Positions 45,677 to 57,561 of a stretch of 64,000 bases of DNA are shown one piece after another. Position 1 is the first letter of the stretch. Each line of letters opens with the position of its first letter. The DNA is from Mytilus californianus. Lineage: Eukaryota > Mollusca > Bivalvia > Mytilida > Mytilidae. Location: positions 11,581,501-11,645,500 of the forward strand of contig NW_026262690.1 of assembly GCF_021869535.1 (NCBI RefSeq). The letters are read 5' to 3'. A program made the position numbers and the translations under genes. Below the pieces are notes generated by a model, which worked only from the letters and a program-made list of their open reading frames with translations, ran no database searches and had not been told where the DNA came from.

Positions 45677-46332
45677 AACTGTGTGTCTCGTAGACCACGG
45701 GTTAGGCAATGATGACCTTCCACAATTTCAGTGAAACACATTTGCTTTTATAATTCAGTTACAGTATGCGTGTTTTATATTTGGGACTACATGTGGAAGA
45801 TTTATCATTTTACCTTTTGTACTTAGTTGTGTTTTATTAGATTTATTTCCCCTTTATTTCGGATGCGGATTAGTTATGTGATCTTTTCCGGATTTTTTTA
45901 CGATGTGTGTGTTACCTTTCCAAAAATTTATCTTCTGTTTCTTCCATTTTATTATTTTACGTCTAAATTCATTATTCCATTCAAAAATGTTTATAACTAC
46001 GTCTTTGGTCCATTTAAAACTAACTCGCTCTGCTGGGGAGATATTTAAAAATATGTAGTTGTTATGGGTTGGTATTAATGGAAGTGCTTGGTGATGAAAA
46101 TCACGTGACTGACTAATCCTGAAGACTTGTGAGATTTTTAATATACTGAACATAAAACCTGAGACTATTATAACACACAATTGAATTTTCCTTGTTGTGC
46201 GATATAGCTAAATTGTAACTAATATCTAAATGGTCAGTTTTTTGCTTTGTCAGATAATTTTTAGCTTTATTAAGGCACTAGAATAACAAGGGCACTAGAA
46301 TTTAATTCAGAAATTGCGCCAATACTAATAAT

Positions 46333-48348
46333 AAATAAAATTCTTTATTTAACGAAGGTAACACATTTAACAATTACATGTTAATCTTCCATGAGGCCTT
46401 CAAAAACTATTAATACAAATAGAAAAGAAAAAAAAAACCAAAAAACCAAAATACATACAAAATAAAATACACAATACTGTTATACATAGCAGCTTAAATA
46501 TTGAATAAGTACATATGCATTCAATAGAAGAAGAAAAAATACATTAGAATCAAGCATCTTCATTCTGTACAGTTTGAAAATAGTTTGAACATTTGATCTT
46601 AAATGTATCTAAATTATTTATTTCTTTAATATTATTTGGTAAATTATTCCAAGTAATAAGACCAGAATATTTAAATGTTCTTTTTAAAAATTCAGAATTA
46701 GGTCTTGGTACATGAAGAAGTCTTGACGTTGTCGACCTGAGACAATAATTATAAAGATCAGTACAAGCAGTAAATTTAATAGATAGATAATCAGGTGCTA
46801 GACCATTCATACATTTAAACATTAACACAGCTTGAAAATATTGTATTCTTGTAAATATAGTCATCCATGCAAGCTTTTTAAACATTAATGTTGATGGAAA
46901 ATCAAAAGAAACAGATAAAACTAATCTTGCAGCACGTTTTTGGAGCTTATGTATCCTCTCCAGATTACAGTTTGTGGTAAGACCCCATACTGTACAACAG
47001 TAGTCAATAATGGGTAATATATAGCTATTGTAAAAAAGAATAAGACCTTTTAACGGTAAATAACGTTTCAACCTTTTTAACAGGTATATTCTGGTTGAAA
47101 TAGTTTCGCATATTTTATCAATTTGATTTGACCATGATAGATTTTTATCAATATGAATTCCAAGAAGTTTTTCAACTTCAACATTATCTAAAGTGATATT
47201 ATCTTGTGATAAAACACATAAACATTCATTGCAGCTTTCCAGTTTTCTGGCTGATCCAACAAGCATACATTTTGATTTCTTGCTATTTATCATCATATCA
47301 TTTTCTTTACACCATTTAATAACATTGTCTAAGTCTTTATTCAAACATATATTTAAATTTACAATAGATTTAGATGACAAATGTAAAGTTGTATCATCAG
47401 CATATAGATCAGATTCTGTATATTCTAAGGTTAATGGTAAGTCATTGATATAAATAAGGAACAATAAAGGTCCAAGTATAGAACCTTGGGGAACTCCAAA
47501 AGTTACAGTTTTATATTCTGATTCGGTGGTTCCTAACTTAACTTTTTGCATTCTCTGAGAGAGGTATGATGAAAACCATTTTACAGAGTGTTCATCACAA
47601 TTGTATAATTTTAGTTTAGATAAAAGTATATTGTGATTTACTGTATCAAATGCCTTCTTAAAATCTAAAAAAAGAACAGCGGTAAAATTTCCATTGTCCA
47701 ATTCCTCTAACCATTTATCAATTATTTTAATGAGTGCTGTATGACAAGAATGTTTTTCTCTAAATCCAGACTGCTGTTGTATTAATAATTTGTGTGTGGT
47801 TAAGAATAAATATAGTTGTTTAAAGACAGTTTTTTCAAATAACTTGGACACAGTGGGTAAAATTGAAATGGGTCGATAATTGTTTGGATCTGTTTTATCC
47901 CCTCCTTTAAATATGGGAGCAACTTTAGCAAATTTTAATATATTAGGAAATATTCCTGTACATAAACTAAGGTTTATTATGTGAGCAAGGGGGCTTGCTA
48001 CAATCGATCTTGATAATTTTAAAATTCTTGGTCCAACACCATCAGTTCCGGTTGATTTAGTTATGTCTAGATTTTTTAGAGCTTGTAGAACCTCATCATT
48101 TGTGACAGTATATAATGAGAATTTAGCATCATCATTTATTTTTGATTTGACATAGTTGTTAATTTTCTCAGATTTAAAAAATTTTGTGAGGATTTGATAT
48201 CAGCTTATCACCTACTGTGCTAAAATGATCATTTAAGCAGTTAGCAATATCATTTTTGTTTATAAGTACTTTTCCTTCGTGTGTTAAAATGTCAATTTCC
48301 TGTTTTGTTGTTGAATTCATATCCTTCAAATGAGGATTTCTTTTTGTC
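46333..48348 (-). pseudogene. LINE (CR1/L2-like) RT and 3' end, interrupted
   Basis: The main frame 47851-46550 (433 residues) holds RT motifs FLDFKKAFDT (about 61-70), GVPQGSILGPLLF (119-131) and catalytic YADD (150-153), then thumb and C-terminal parts (LLKRLKRYLPL, CCTVWGL, RIHKLQKRAARL). Upstream to 48348 the RT N-terminus continues with a frame shift: NPHLKDMNSTTKQEID, then after the shift STGTDGVGPRILKLS and PNNYRPISILPT. The 3' tail ends in AATAAAGAATTTTATTTATT near 46333. The 5' half lies beyond fold-back element C, at 52318-53140. Clade by motif style only. Confidence 0.85.
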
Positions 48349-48650
48349 GAGTAGCAAGTATCGAGTTATAAAAAGTGAGTATCGAGTTGCAAAAAGCGAG
48401 TATCGAGTAATAAAAATGTGAGTATCAAGTAGCTAAAAGTGAGTATCGAGTTATAAAAAGTGAGTATCGAGTAGCAAAAAGTGAGTATCGAGTTGTCAAA
48501 AGTGAGTATCGAGTAACAAAAAGTGAGTATCGAGTTATAAAAAGTGAGTATCGAGTTATGAAAAGTGAGTATCGAGTAGCAAAAAGTGAGTATCGAGTTA
48601 TAAAAAGTGAGTATCGAGTAGCAAAAAGTGAGTATCGAGTAGCAAAATTA
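48349..48650. repeat. 21-bp minisatellite, left arm of element C
   Basis: Units of the type AGTGAGTATCGAGTTATAAAA alternating with variants that carry GTAGCAAAA, GTTGTCAAA or GTAACAAAA. The frame over it (repeated TRYSLFA) is an artefact. Confidence 0.95.
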
Positions 48651-49555
48651 ATAACCAACAAAAACATTATTTGTAAATAGAATTGTTTTAACAAAAAAAT
48701 ATCCAATTTATTAATCGAATCATAATGTACAATTTACAACATAGAGAGGGGTGCAGGTTTGATACTGTCGCATTGCGTGCTTCACGCCAACTGGTCAACT
48801 GTAATTTTCTCGTCCTCTGAAGGAATATGAAGTAAAACCTTTGGTTCCATTGCATTTCTGTGCTGTAGTTGATTTAAACAAGACTTAGAAGTATGTAGAT
48901 AAGGAATTAAACTGAGTTGATATATAATTAATTAATATGGGTATAGACAAATGTCTGTGATATGACTTTTTCAGCATCTCCCTTGAAATAGCAATTGTCC
49001 CATTATTCTGAGTCCCATATACAGTCAAACCTGTATTTAGGGGACCACTAAAAGGAGAAGGCAAAAGTGGTTTCTTAACACAATTGGTCTTTGAATACAG
49101 GTTCACCAATTTTAATAGAAGGAATCATGTATGTCCATTATAACTTGTGATCGTACAAGTGTAAGTAAACAATACTGTTTTGGCCTCATATACATGTATA
49201 TCTGCTATGACTAATTATGGGAACTGTTCATTAAATATGATATTAAATTTAATCTTTTCCTTTTGTATTTTCTTTAAGTTTTTTACATACAACAAGACAA
49301 GGTGTTTGTTATATTATCATGATAATGTCCAATCCAATTCCTGTAAAAAAAACCAGGGTGCAGAGCCTTCACATGTTCTTCAAGATTTTGTATAAATTGA
49401 CTCACTATGTAAATCAGGCAGCAGTAATGTTTACCAGCTTAAGAAATTACTCCATTACAGATTTAAGACCTTCAAGTACTTTTTATTTAATTAAAATTAA
49501 TTACTTTTCTGAACTACTGCTACTAAAATCAACATCTGTTGTTTACTACTAAATA

Positions 49556-49700
49556 AGTAGTGGTTATAAAACGTGAGTTTCGATTTGCAAAAAAGCGAGT
49601 ATCGAATAATAAAATGTGAGTATCAAGTAGCGAAAAGTGAGTATCGAGTAACAAATAGTGAGTATCGAGTAACAAAAAGTGAGTACCGAGTAGCAAAATA
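49556..49700. repeat. 21-bp minisatellite, internal array of element C
   Basis: About six degenerate units in left-arm orientation, flanked by AATTAAAATTAA-rich DNA. Confidence 0.85.
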
Positions 49701-50029
49701 ATAATTACCATCGTTAAGGTAACTAGTTTTTGGCAATATGGTGTATCGAAGTAAAACCAAGGAAAAAACTAACGGAAAAATCATTTTTAAGTATTTGTTA
49801 AAATGAAAATCTTATTAGAATTATAAGTGAATATTTCAAGAGAATCTTGTCCTCAGTTCTGTAGCCTAAAAATACTAAACTTGAAGTGAAAATAAACTAT
49901 ACGTCCAAAAAAATCCTCCTACCTCCTCCCCATTGAAAATAAAATGGTCGTCCACTTAAACTTATTATTTTCAAAAAACACAAAAATTTAAAAGGGAATT
50001 GTTAACTGGAAAAAGCATACCATTTCAAA

Positions 50030-51222
50030 GTGAAACAAGAGGCTCATAGGAACCTGAAATCGGCCACCCTGGTTTTATCGCTAATTTATCAAAAACAAGA
50101 AGAGCAAAATACACACAATTTCATATTTCATAGGGTTTCTATATATAAACTTTTACCTCGTCGGTGGCCATTTGAATTTCCAATTGACATCAAAGTTAAA
50201 TCTCTTATTTAAAACCTTGATAGGAACATATATGGTATGTTTGGGTTACATCTATAATAATGCTGTTCGCAAATAAATTATCATTGATAATTGGACAAAA
50301 TTGACCCATTTTGCCCTTTGAGGCGTTATATGTGGGACCCGCTAACAAGACTGAAACACTGATACTTCATGAGCACCTTCTTATGGTCATTTCTTCATTA
50401 TTTGTTTGCACCTTACATCATTAGAAATAACAAAAAATAAAGCAAAATATGTTTTTCCATAGTGTTTCTTTGTAAACTTTGACCTTCCGTGGAGGCCAAC
50501 TCAATTTTCAATTTTCGATCAGAACCAAAGAAACTAAACTTGCTCAAGACTTTAATAGGAACATTCCTTTTCTTCAGAAGAAGTTTTTTCAAATGTAGCA
50601 TCATCACATGCAATCACCATTAAGTGCCAGTTTACAGAATCAGGCAGTGGTGAAAAGACACAACAAACAGAATCCCTCTCAACTTTACTTAATTTAAATT
50701 TAGAATGTATAATGGTGCACAAATATATCATTCAGTTCCTTTTCCTGTTCTAGTATAAATAGATATAATCAAGTTAAAATGCACTGGAAATTGATAATTA
50801 AGGGGAACTAACTCTGAAATTTGCTATCATTCTAACTAAAAGTTATAAACACACACACAGAAAGACCAACAATTTCTAACTCAGGATGAGAGTAACTTCA
50901 AAATAGGATGGTTAGGTTGGCGGGTTTTTTTCAGCCATGTTGTGAAATTGCCTTGTTCTTACAAAGCCTGGTACTTAACAATCAACCATGCAATCAACCA
51001 TGGCGGCCATGTTTGTTGACCAATCAACAACAAAGTATCAACACTTAGAAAGGACAATTAGAGAAACATATTCGAAAAATTTGGTAAAATTCTGTTCAGT
51101 GGTTCTCTAGAAGAAGTTCAAAATATGAAAAATTAACAAACGACGAACTACAAATGAGGACAACAGAAGCCAAGTGTTGGCAATAGCTCACAGTAGCCTT
51201 TGGCTAGGGTGAGCTAAACAGT
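50030..51222 (-). mobile_element. Molluscan interspersed element (TTTAGCTCACCCTAG end)
   Basis: The minus-strand start TTTAGCTCACCCTAGCCAAA is followed by TGCCAACACTTGGCTTCTG, GTCGTTTGTTAATTTTTCAT and ATGGCCGCCATGG. It reaches the AAGAGGCTCATAGGAACCTG block near 50038. I recall this family from bivalves. It lies in the spacer of element C. Inner limits approximate. Confidence 0.6.
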
Positions 51223-51454
51223 GAAAAGATTTCCTCTTACAGTTTAAGGACACTTATTACGTGTCTATACATTTAAGAATATATTTTCTGTTTTGAATAT
51301 TCTTTGGAATAAGGTATTTTTGTTATTCGGCTTTTCACTTTTTTTTTAATTGTTGTTCACTTGGAAGTATTCTGTTTTTGAATATTTGCAAAACGATCAA
51401 GGTTTTAAGAGTTTTTCGCTGCTAAAGTCAATGCAACATTACCTAAAATTGAGA

Positions 51455-51702
51455 ATGGAAATGGGGAATGTGTCAAATAGACAACAACCCGACCAGAGGA
51501 CAGAAAAAAGCCGAAGGCCACCAATGGGTCTTCAACACAACGAGAAAATCCTGCACCCGGAGGCGGGCTTCAGCTTGCCCCTAAACAAAATGTGTACTAG
51601 TTCAGTGAAAATGGACGTCACACTAAACTCCAAAACATATTAATGAACTAAAATTAAAAAAAAACATACAAGAATAACAAAGGCCAGAGGCTCCTGACCA
51701 TA
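51455..51702 (+). mobile_element. Mussel-type dispersed element (GGGGAATGTGTCAAA family)
   Basis: GGAATGTGTCAAATAGACAA, CAACCCGACCAGA, TGGGTCTTCAACACAACGAG, CCCGGAGGCGGGCTTCAGC. Recognised from memory as frequent in Mytilus. The 97-codon frame over it is not a gene. Confidence 0.7.
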
Positions 51703-52004
51703 TTAAATTAAATGTGTTATATATCAACTCAGTTTAATTCCTTATCTACATACTTCTAAGTCTTGTTTAAATCAACTACAGCACAGAAATGCAATGAAAC
51801 CAAAGGTTTTACTTCATATTCCTTCAGAAGACGAGAAAATTACAGTTGACCAGTTGGCGTGAAGCACGCAATGCGACAGTATCAAACCTGCACCCCTCTC
51901 TATGTTGTAAATTGTACATTATGATTCGATTAATAAATTGGATATTTTTTTGTTAAAACAATTCTATTTACAAATAATGTTTTTGTTGGTTATTAATTTT
52001 GCTA

Positions 52005-52315
52005 CTCGATACTCACTTTTTGCTACTCGATACTCACTTTTTATAACTCGATACTCACTTTTTGCTACTCGATACTCACTTTTTATAACTCGATACTCAC
52101 TTTTTATAACTCGATACTCACTTTTTGTTACTCGATACTCACTTTTGACAACTCGATACTCACTTTTTGCTACTCGATACTCACTTTTGACAACTCGATA
52201 CTCACTTTTTGCTACTCGATACTCACTTTTTGCTACTCGATACTCACTTTTGACAACTCGATACTCACTTTTTGCTACTCGATACTCACTTTTGACAACT
52301 CGATACTTGCTACTC
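52005..52315. repeat. 21-bp minisatellite, right arm of element C
   Basis: Units of CTCGATACTCACTTTTT plus GCTA, ATAA or GACAA variants. The unit order matches the left arm from the inner side outward, then the two arms diverge and differ in number. Confidence 0.95.
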
Positions 52316-52317
52316 TA

Positions 52318-53140
52318 CTAAAAGTAAATCTCCCTTCAAATGCCTCCAAAGAATTCTACAGTTTTTATCGTTATCTATTGCATCCATAAAATATTTTGAT
52401 TTTGCAGAACAAATTAATTCACTAGTTTTATTCCTATATTTTTTATAATTTTCAGTGTCTTTCTTTTTGTGAAAATAATCTCTTTGGAATTTTGATTTAC
52501 CAATTTCATTAGTATACCATTCTGGTTGATATTTATTTTTTACACGTCTAGTAACAACAGGTGCATGTTTATCTAAAACCTTGACAAGTAAGTAATGCCA
52601 CATGTCCATTGCTTGGTTTGAATCATTGATTTCGTGTATTATATCGAATGGTTGATTTGACAAATCTTGTAAAAACATTTCATCATTAAATGTTTTGAAG
52701 TTTCTGTATTTGATCTCAAAATGTGAATCTGATTTGTCTTTAATAAGCTTTGCAAATTTGTTTACAGTACAGCTAACAGGATAATGATAACCTGGGGCGT
52801 ATGATGGTACTGTAACATTGATAAGACTTGTAGGATTAGTACTGTAAATATGATCAATTAAAGTGACACTAGTAGAAGTAACTCTAGTAGGGTCAACCAC
52901 CATTTGATGAAGGCCATATGTTGTAATAAAAGATGACCATTTAGAAGGAAGAGGCTTCAAAAAATCAATATTAAAGTCACCCATTAACAATATATTATCA
53001 TTTATAGATAAGCCATTTACAACCTCATTTTCAAAATTAGTATACCAAGAGGTTTGGCTATTAGGTGGTCTGTATACAAAACATAATAAAAATGATTCTT
53101 TGTGTTTTGGAAAAATCTTAAACCAAACAGTTTCTAACAA
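52318..53140 (-). pseudogene. LINE endonuclease domain (5' half of the interrupted LINE)
   Basis: Apurinic-like endonuclease: FVYRPPNSQTSWYTNF, LLMGDFNIDFLKPLP, SVTLIDHIYSTNPTSL, YHYPVSCTV, followed by the linker with RVKNKYQPEWYTNEIGK and ILWRHLKG. The frame then runs into element C. 5'-truncated inside the endonuclease at 53140. Joined in order with 48348-46333 it forms one element on the minus strand. Confidence 0.85.
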
Positions 53141-53189
53141 CGATCTTCAAGCGGTCCTATGAAACAGGTGACGTCACTTATTAGATATA

Positions 53190-54650
53190 TGGAAAAGAGC
53201 AAAAATAAGACTGATATTCAAGAATGGAAAACGGTTTGATGCAGTAATATAAACTACCGTCCAGTCTCATCTCACTTACCTGCATTTGCTGCAAAATCAT
53301 GGAGCACATTGTAACAAACCTTATAATGACTCGTGCTGACCATATATGTTTTACCCCACCATTATACATCTATGTGATGACAAAAATAAATTACTTTAAC
53401 AACTACAACATAGTTTTAGGAGAGGCATATCCTGCGAAACACAACTGATCTACTTCATCAATGACATCATCATAAGCATGGATGCAGGGTAACACACAGA
53501 CTGCCTTAGTAATTATGGATTTTTCAAAGGCCTTCAATTAAGTAAGTCACAGTCTACTAACACACAAACTGGATCACTAGGCATCAGATCTAGAGGTAAA
53601 ACCAACATATGGATACACAATTTACTTTCTGACAGAAAACAACTGGTAGTTGTAGAAGGGGGGAATCTTAAACAATCAACGTAGAATCAGGCGTCCCACA
53701 AGGTTCAGTACTCGAACCTAGATTGTTCATCTTCTAAATAAACGACATGCCAGAAGGTATTCGCTCAAGGGTTTGACTCTTTGCCAACGATACCATATTA
53801 TATCTTACCAAAGCATCAGACACATACAGTGACAACTTACAAGCGGATCTCAATAAACAGGCAATCTGGGAAACAAAATAGAAAATGGCCTTTCATCTCG
53901 ATAAATGCAATGTACTAACAATTTCAAGAAAACCTGAACCTATTGTGAGAGAGTACACACTGCATGGCCACACCCTTCAATCTGTAAAATCTGCTAAATA
54001 TCTAGGTTGTACCATCAGTTCAAACATGAAATGGAACGAACACATCAAAAACATATGTGACAAGACCATTGGATTTCTAAAACAAAACCTCAATATCAAT
54101 AACACCACTTTAAAGGAAACTGCATACAAATCCCTAGTTAGACCAACCTTTGAGTATGCATGCACAGACTGGGACCCTTTCCAGCATAACACCAAAGACC
54201 GGCTGGAAATGGTACACAAAAGAGCAGCAAGATACGTCACTAACAGATATCACAACACCTCATCTGTTAGTAAAATGCTTACCCAACTCGAATGGAAAAC
54301 CCTTGCAGACCACAGGAAAGTATCAAGACTCACAATGATATACAAACTTGCCAAAGGGATGGTTAATGTTGATACAGAAAACATTCTCACTCCACCAGAC
54401 AGACTATCCCGTAACTTAAACATCAACGGTTTCCAAGTACCATCGCGTAGAACAGAAGTGAGGAAAGAATCGTTCTACCCAATAACAATTAGTGACTGGA
54501 ACGCAAGTAGTTGTCACTTACCGCCACCAGTGCAGGTGGACGTCTTCAGTGAATGCTTCACGACTCACCTACATGAGACGATCTAGACTACCGTCCATGA
54601 TGTTTTTAACTTCACTGTATATAGAATGAATAGCACAAATCTCCCTTTTT
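53190..54650 (+). pseudogene. Second LINE remnant (Jockey/CR1-type RT)
   Basis: 53190-53880 is broken but shows YRPVS, LTCICCKIMEHIVTNLIM, LVIMDFSKAF, GVPQGSV-like and FINDMPEGI-like motifs. It then opens at 53885-54586 with LDKCNVLTISRKPEPI, YLGCTISSNMKWNEHI, PTFEYACTDWDPF and KRAARYVTNRYHNTSSV, the conserved region after the RT. Opposite strand and distinct sequence from the LINE next to it. Confidence 0.8.
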
Positions 54651-55063
54651 TCTATAAAATATTGACATGCTCATCCAAAAGTGGTAAATAATTAGTTTAT
54701 TGATGGTGCCCGCGTAATGATAGAAATAGAAGCAGAGGCAGAATGTCTCTGGTTAGAGTGAATATTTGTCAAGTCACGTACCAGTTAACGTCATAAATGT
54801 ATTCGCAGTTTCTCAAATTATTTTAACAGGAAGTCCGTTTGGGATATTCTTGTAACATTTAAAGTTACCAGAAGAAAAAAGTTGTTAATATTTTTATGAT
54901 AATAACTTGGAAAACATCAAAAATCTTTCTTGGGGTGTTATTGTTTTTCATTCCATCAGTTGATATTTATAATATGAGGCATGTGTTACCATGGTTACCT
55001 GTGAAAGAAGACAAAGTCCTTATTATTTTCATGATACTTTATACAAATTTGCGAGCAGGAGTC

Positions 55064-55540
55064 GTTAAGGTGTCAGACCACCAATCCACCCACTCCAATT
55101 TAGAACGTATGTAAAAGTAGTCCTTCCCTGACAAAAAATGGTGCTTTTGATGTCATTGTTTACTTAAACTAACCAACAAATTTGCAGAAATGAAACTTTT
55201 GTTGAAAGAAAAATATATGTAGACCATTTGAGCCAAAAATTACATGTCCATGAGTTTGCATTAAAAACTGAGGATAAATGCGCTCCATAGTATACTTATT
55301 AAAGATTTCCAGAAAACCAGGGGTTATTTTAAGCAGTACTTGTCTTCCGAACATTCATATTTCCTTGCAAGACTTTAAACATAGGTTGAAAATTGGCATG
55401 TAGAAAGATGATACATGTACAATTCATGAGATACCTGGTTTCTATGAAGTTAAACTTAAGGTAAAATATTTAGAAAGCTGTGAAATTTGCAAAATTTGGT
55501 TGACTAGATAGATTTTGAATTGGTGGTCTGACACCTTAAC
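55064..55540. mobile_element. Putative MITE with 22-bp inverted ends
   Basis: GTTAAGGTGTCAGACCACCAAT (ends at 55085) is inverted exactly at 55519-55540. 477 bp, no ORF. Target duplication not seen. Confidence 0.7.
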
Positions 55541-55615
55541 AACTGGATAACTTCCGACAACTACATGTATATGGTATGTGCAATAAGAGCAAGTGTTGTA
55601 AACAAATAACGATTT

Positions 55616-55687
55616 TGGATTCACTAGTATGTTGGATTCACTAGTATGTTGGATTCACTAGTATGTTGGATTCACTAGTATGTTGGA
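55616..55687. repeat. 17-bp tandem repeat, four units
   Basis: TGGATTCACTAGTATGT repeated four times without change. Confidence 0.95.
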
Positions 55688-55689
55688 CT

Positions 55690-56495
55690 TTTCTTTTGAT
55701 TGATTTTCTGATTGTTATTTAGAACTTTGTCCTTGTATTGTTAAACTTCAAAGAAAGAAAAAAACTGAGCAACACGGCCAAGACCTTAACCAGACCAGAC
55801 CTGTGAACAGGTCTGTGAACAGGTCTGCTGTTAACCTGTCCTGTGGACAAGTATACTATTTGACAGACCGGTCATGTCAGTCATGGGAGGGTCTGAATTT
55901 CAATCGGATAAATCTTTTTTTACCAAACTTGTTGATATATGTAAGTGATGATACTAAAATGATATTCATTAATCAAAGCGGTCCTGTTTACTAGTTAACT
56001 TTTGATCATGTTAAATTTATCTTGGAGCAGACCAGACCAAAGTTTACTTTTATTAGATAAGGTCCAGATCAATGTCTGTTTTTAAAATCAGACCTGGTCA
56101 CAAGTTAACTTGTGTGTAGGCTGATTTTGACAAAGTTAACTTTCTTAAAAAAAACATTGACCGGACATGGCATGGTATTAATACATCCCTAACAACAAAA
56201 AACACACAAAGTACGGATCTGAGAGTACTCGAAGTTTCTGACAGCTAATCAAAGCCAATAACAACTAATAAAAAATCATGCATCTAAGACTAAAATATCA
56301 ATCAGTACAAATCCAACATCCAATGGATTTAGTGTTAAGACGTCATTAACAGTCAGAGAAAAACATGACTTTGTGCAATGCCAACACATAGATATCGACA
56401 GATTGTAGTACCGTGAAAGTGTATATGTGTATAACAATAATACTTAGTATGGTTTTAGTTTACTGATAACAAAATCAATATTTATACCTATAAAA
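55690..56495. other. No gene seen; CAGGTCTG-rich stretch
   Basis: Between about 55790 and 56110 words such as CAGACCAG, CAGGTCTG and GTTAACTT recur in both orientations, but no period could be set. Confidence 0.4.
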
Positions 56496-56499
56496 ACAA

Positions 56500-57305
56500 T
56501 ATTCAAAGATCTAATTACAGTGTTGAATTGGTAACCTTTTAGAATAAGTTTATTAAAGGATTGATAAGTTTACCCGGATCGTATCTAAATTTCCAGGCTC
56601 GGTAAACAACACCACCGTAAAATTTAGGATGTGCTATTCCGTTTGAAATAAGTTTTCTACAGGTACAGCCAAACTTGCAAACCAAATCTTTGTATCTATG
56701 GAAGAATTTAGTACAGGTTTTAAGTAAGTTGTGGTAACGAATCCCTGACTTAATTATTTATACTAGTAATATATAGCTCATTGAAATCCAAAACGTCACT
56801 ACAGACACGGACATAGCGAACGAGTTGGGATATATAAACACCGTAAGACGGTGCCAAAGGAACATCACCGTCCAAAAAGGAAAATTAACAATAAGGAAAA
56901 AAATCATCCCTTTTGTCGTAAATTTTTGTGTAGAGTTTCTGCTGTAAACCTGAAATATCTAAATCTAGGAAAGGACAGTTATTGCTGTTAATATTTGATT
57001 TATTTATAGTTTAGTTTTTATAAATTTCGGCTGTATATTAAGAGAATTCTTGATTATTTAACGAAAAAATATCATCAAGATGGTAAGTGTTGTTGAATTT
57101 ATCAGTTAAATGGAATTTAGACGGGTCTTTACTGGGTTTGGCCATACACTGTTATTCATAACAGTACACGAACAAGTCTTCTTTTAAAAGGCACAATTGG
57201 TGCCCATAAGAATACCTACAACCTGTCGATAAACTTTATTGCCGAAACGTAAATATATGTTGTGTAGGAGAAAATTTGCGGCTTTAATCATATCATCACA
57301 CCTCC
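56500..57305 (-). pseudogene. RT remnant, best-preserved copy of the PADKAANN/YxDD family
   Basis: Minus-strand translation in pieces: NIYLRFGNKVYRQVVGILMG then TNCAF (the GxPMGTNCAP box), the GNSNCPFLDLDI-like region, FPFLDGDVPLAPSYGVYISQ then LVRYVRVCSDVLDFNERN, and FHRYKDLV, ISNGIAHPKFYGGVVYRAWK. Several frame shifts and stops. The family is frequent in mussel DNA and resembles Penelope-like RTs, but I cannot place it firmly. Confidence 0.75.
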
Positions 57306-57561
57306 AGTAAGTATATCTAGCATATTGATCTTTCTCAATCGAGAAAAAGGCTTAATATGAGCTGCAGGAAATAAATTTGCAATCAGATTTATCAAACAAT
57401 CATTTAATTAAATAGGAAAGTTTTTGTTTGATAAGATTGTATGGAAGTGTAGTTTAAAGAGTGGAAAAGTCAAAATTGTCTACCGAATCAAAAGGACCAT
57501 CAAAGCACGTAATTTATCTAAAACATCCAAAGTATGTTTTACACTCCAAAAATGGTTAATT

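Larger units (their letters stand above)
48349..52315. mobile_element. Fold-back element C, inserted in a LINE
   Basis: The ends are GAGTAGCAAGTATCGAGTT (left, 48349) and its inverse, finishing at 52315. Each arm is a 21-bp-period array followed inward by a ~275-bp unique part: left arm 48349-48928, right arm 51718-52315. The unique parts differ at only about two sites over some 200 bp, so the arms are about 99% identical. The spacer holds other repeats, including a third short array at 49556-49700. No transposase. LINE sequence resumes on both sides. Confidence 0.88.

Noticed and set aside
51938-52321. 127-codon plus-strand frame rich in TRYSLFA repeats (and its twin at 48425-48706)
   Set aside because: The 21-bp unit is a multiple of three, so the frame is kept open by the minisatellite arms of element C.
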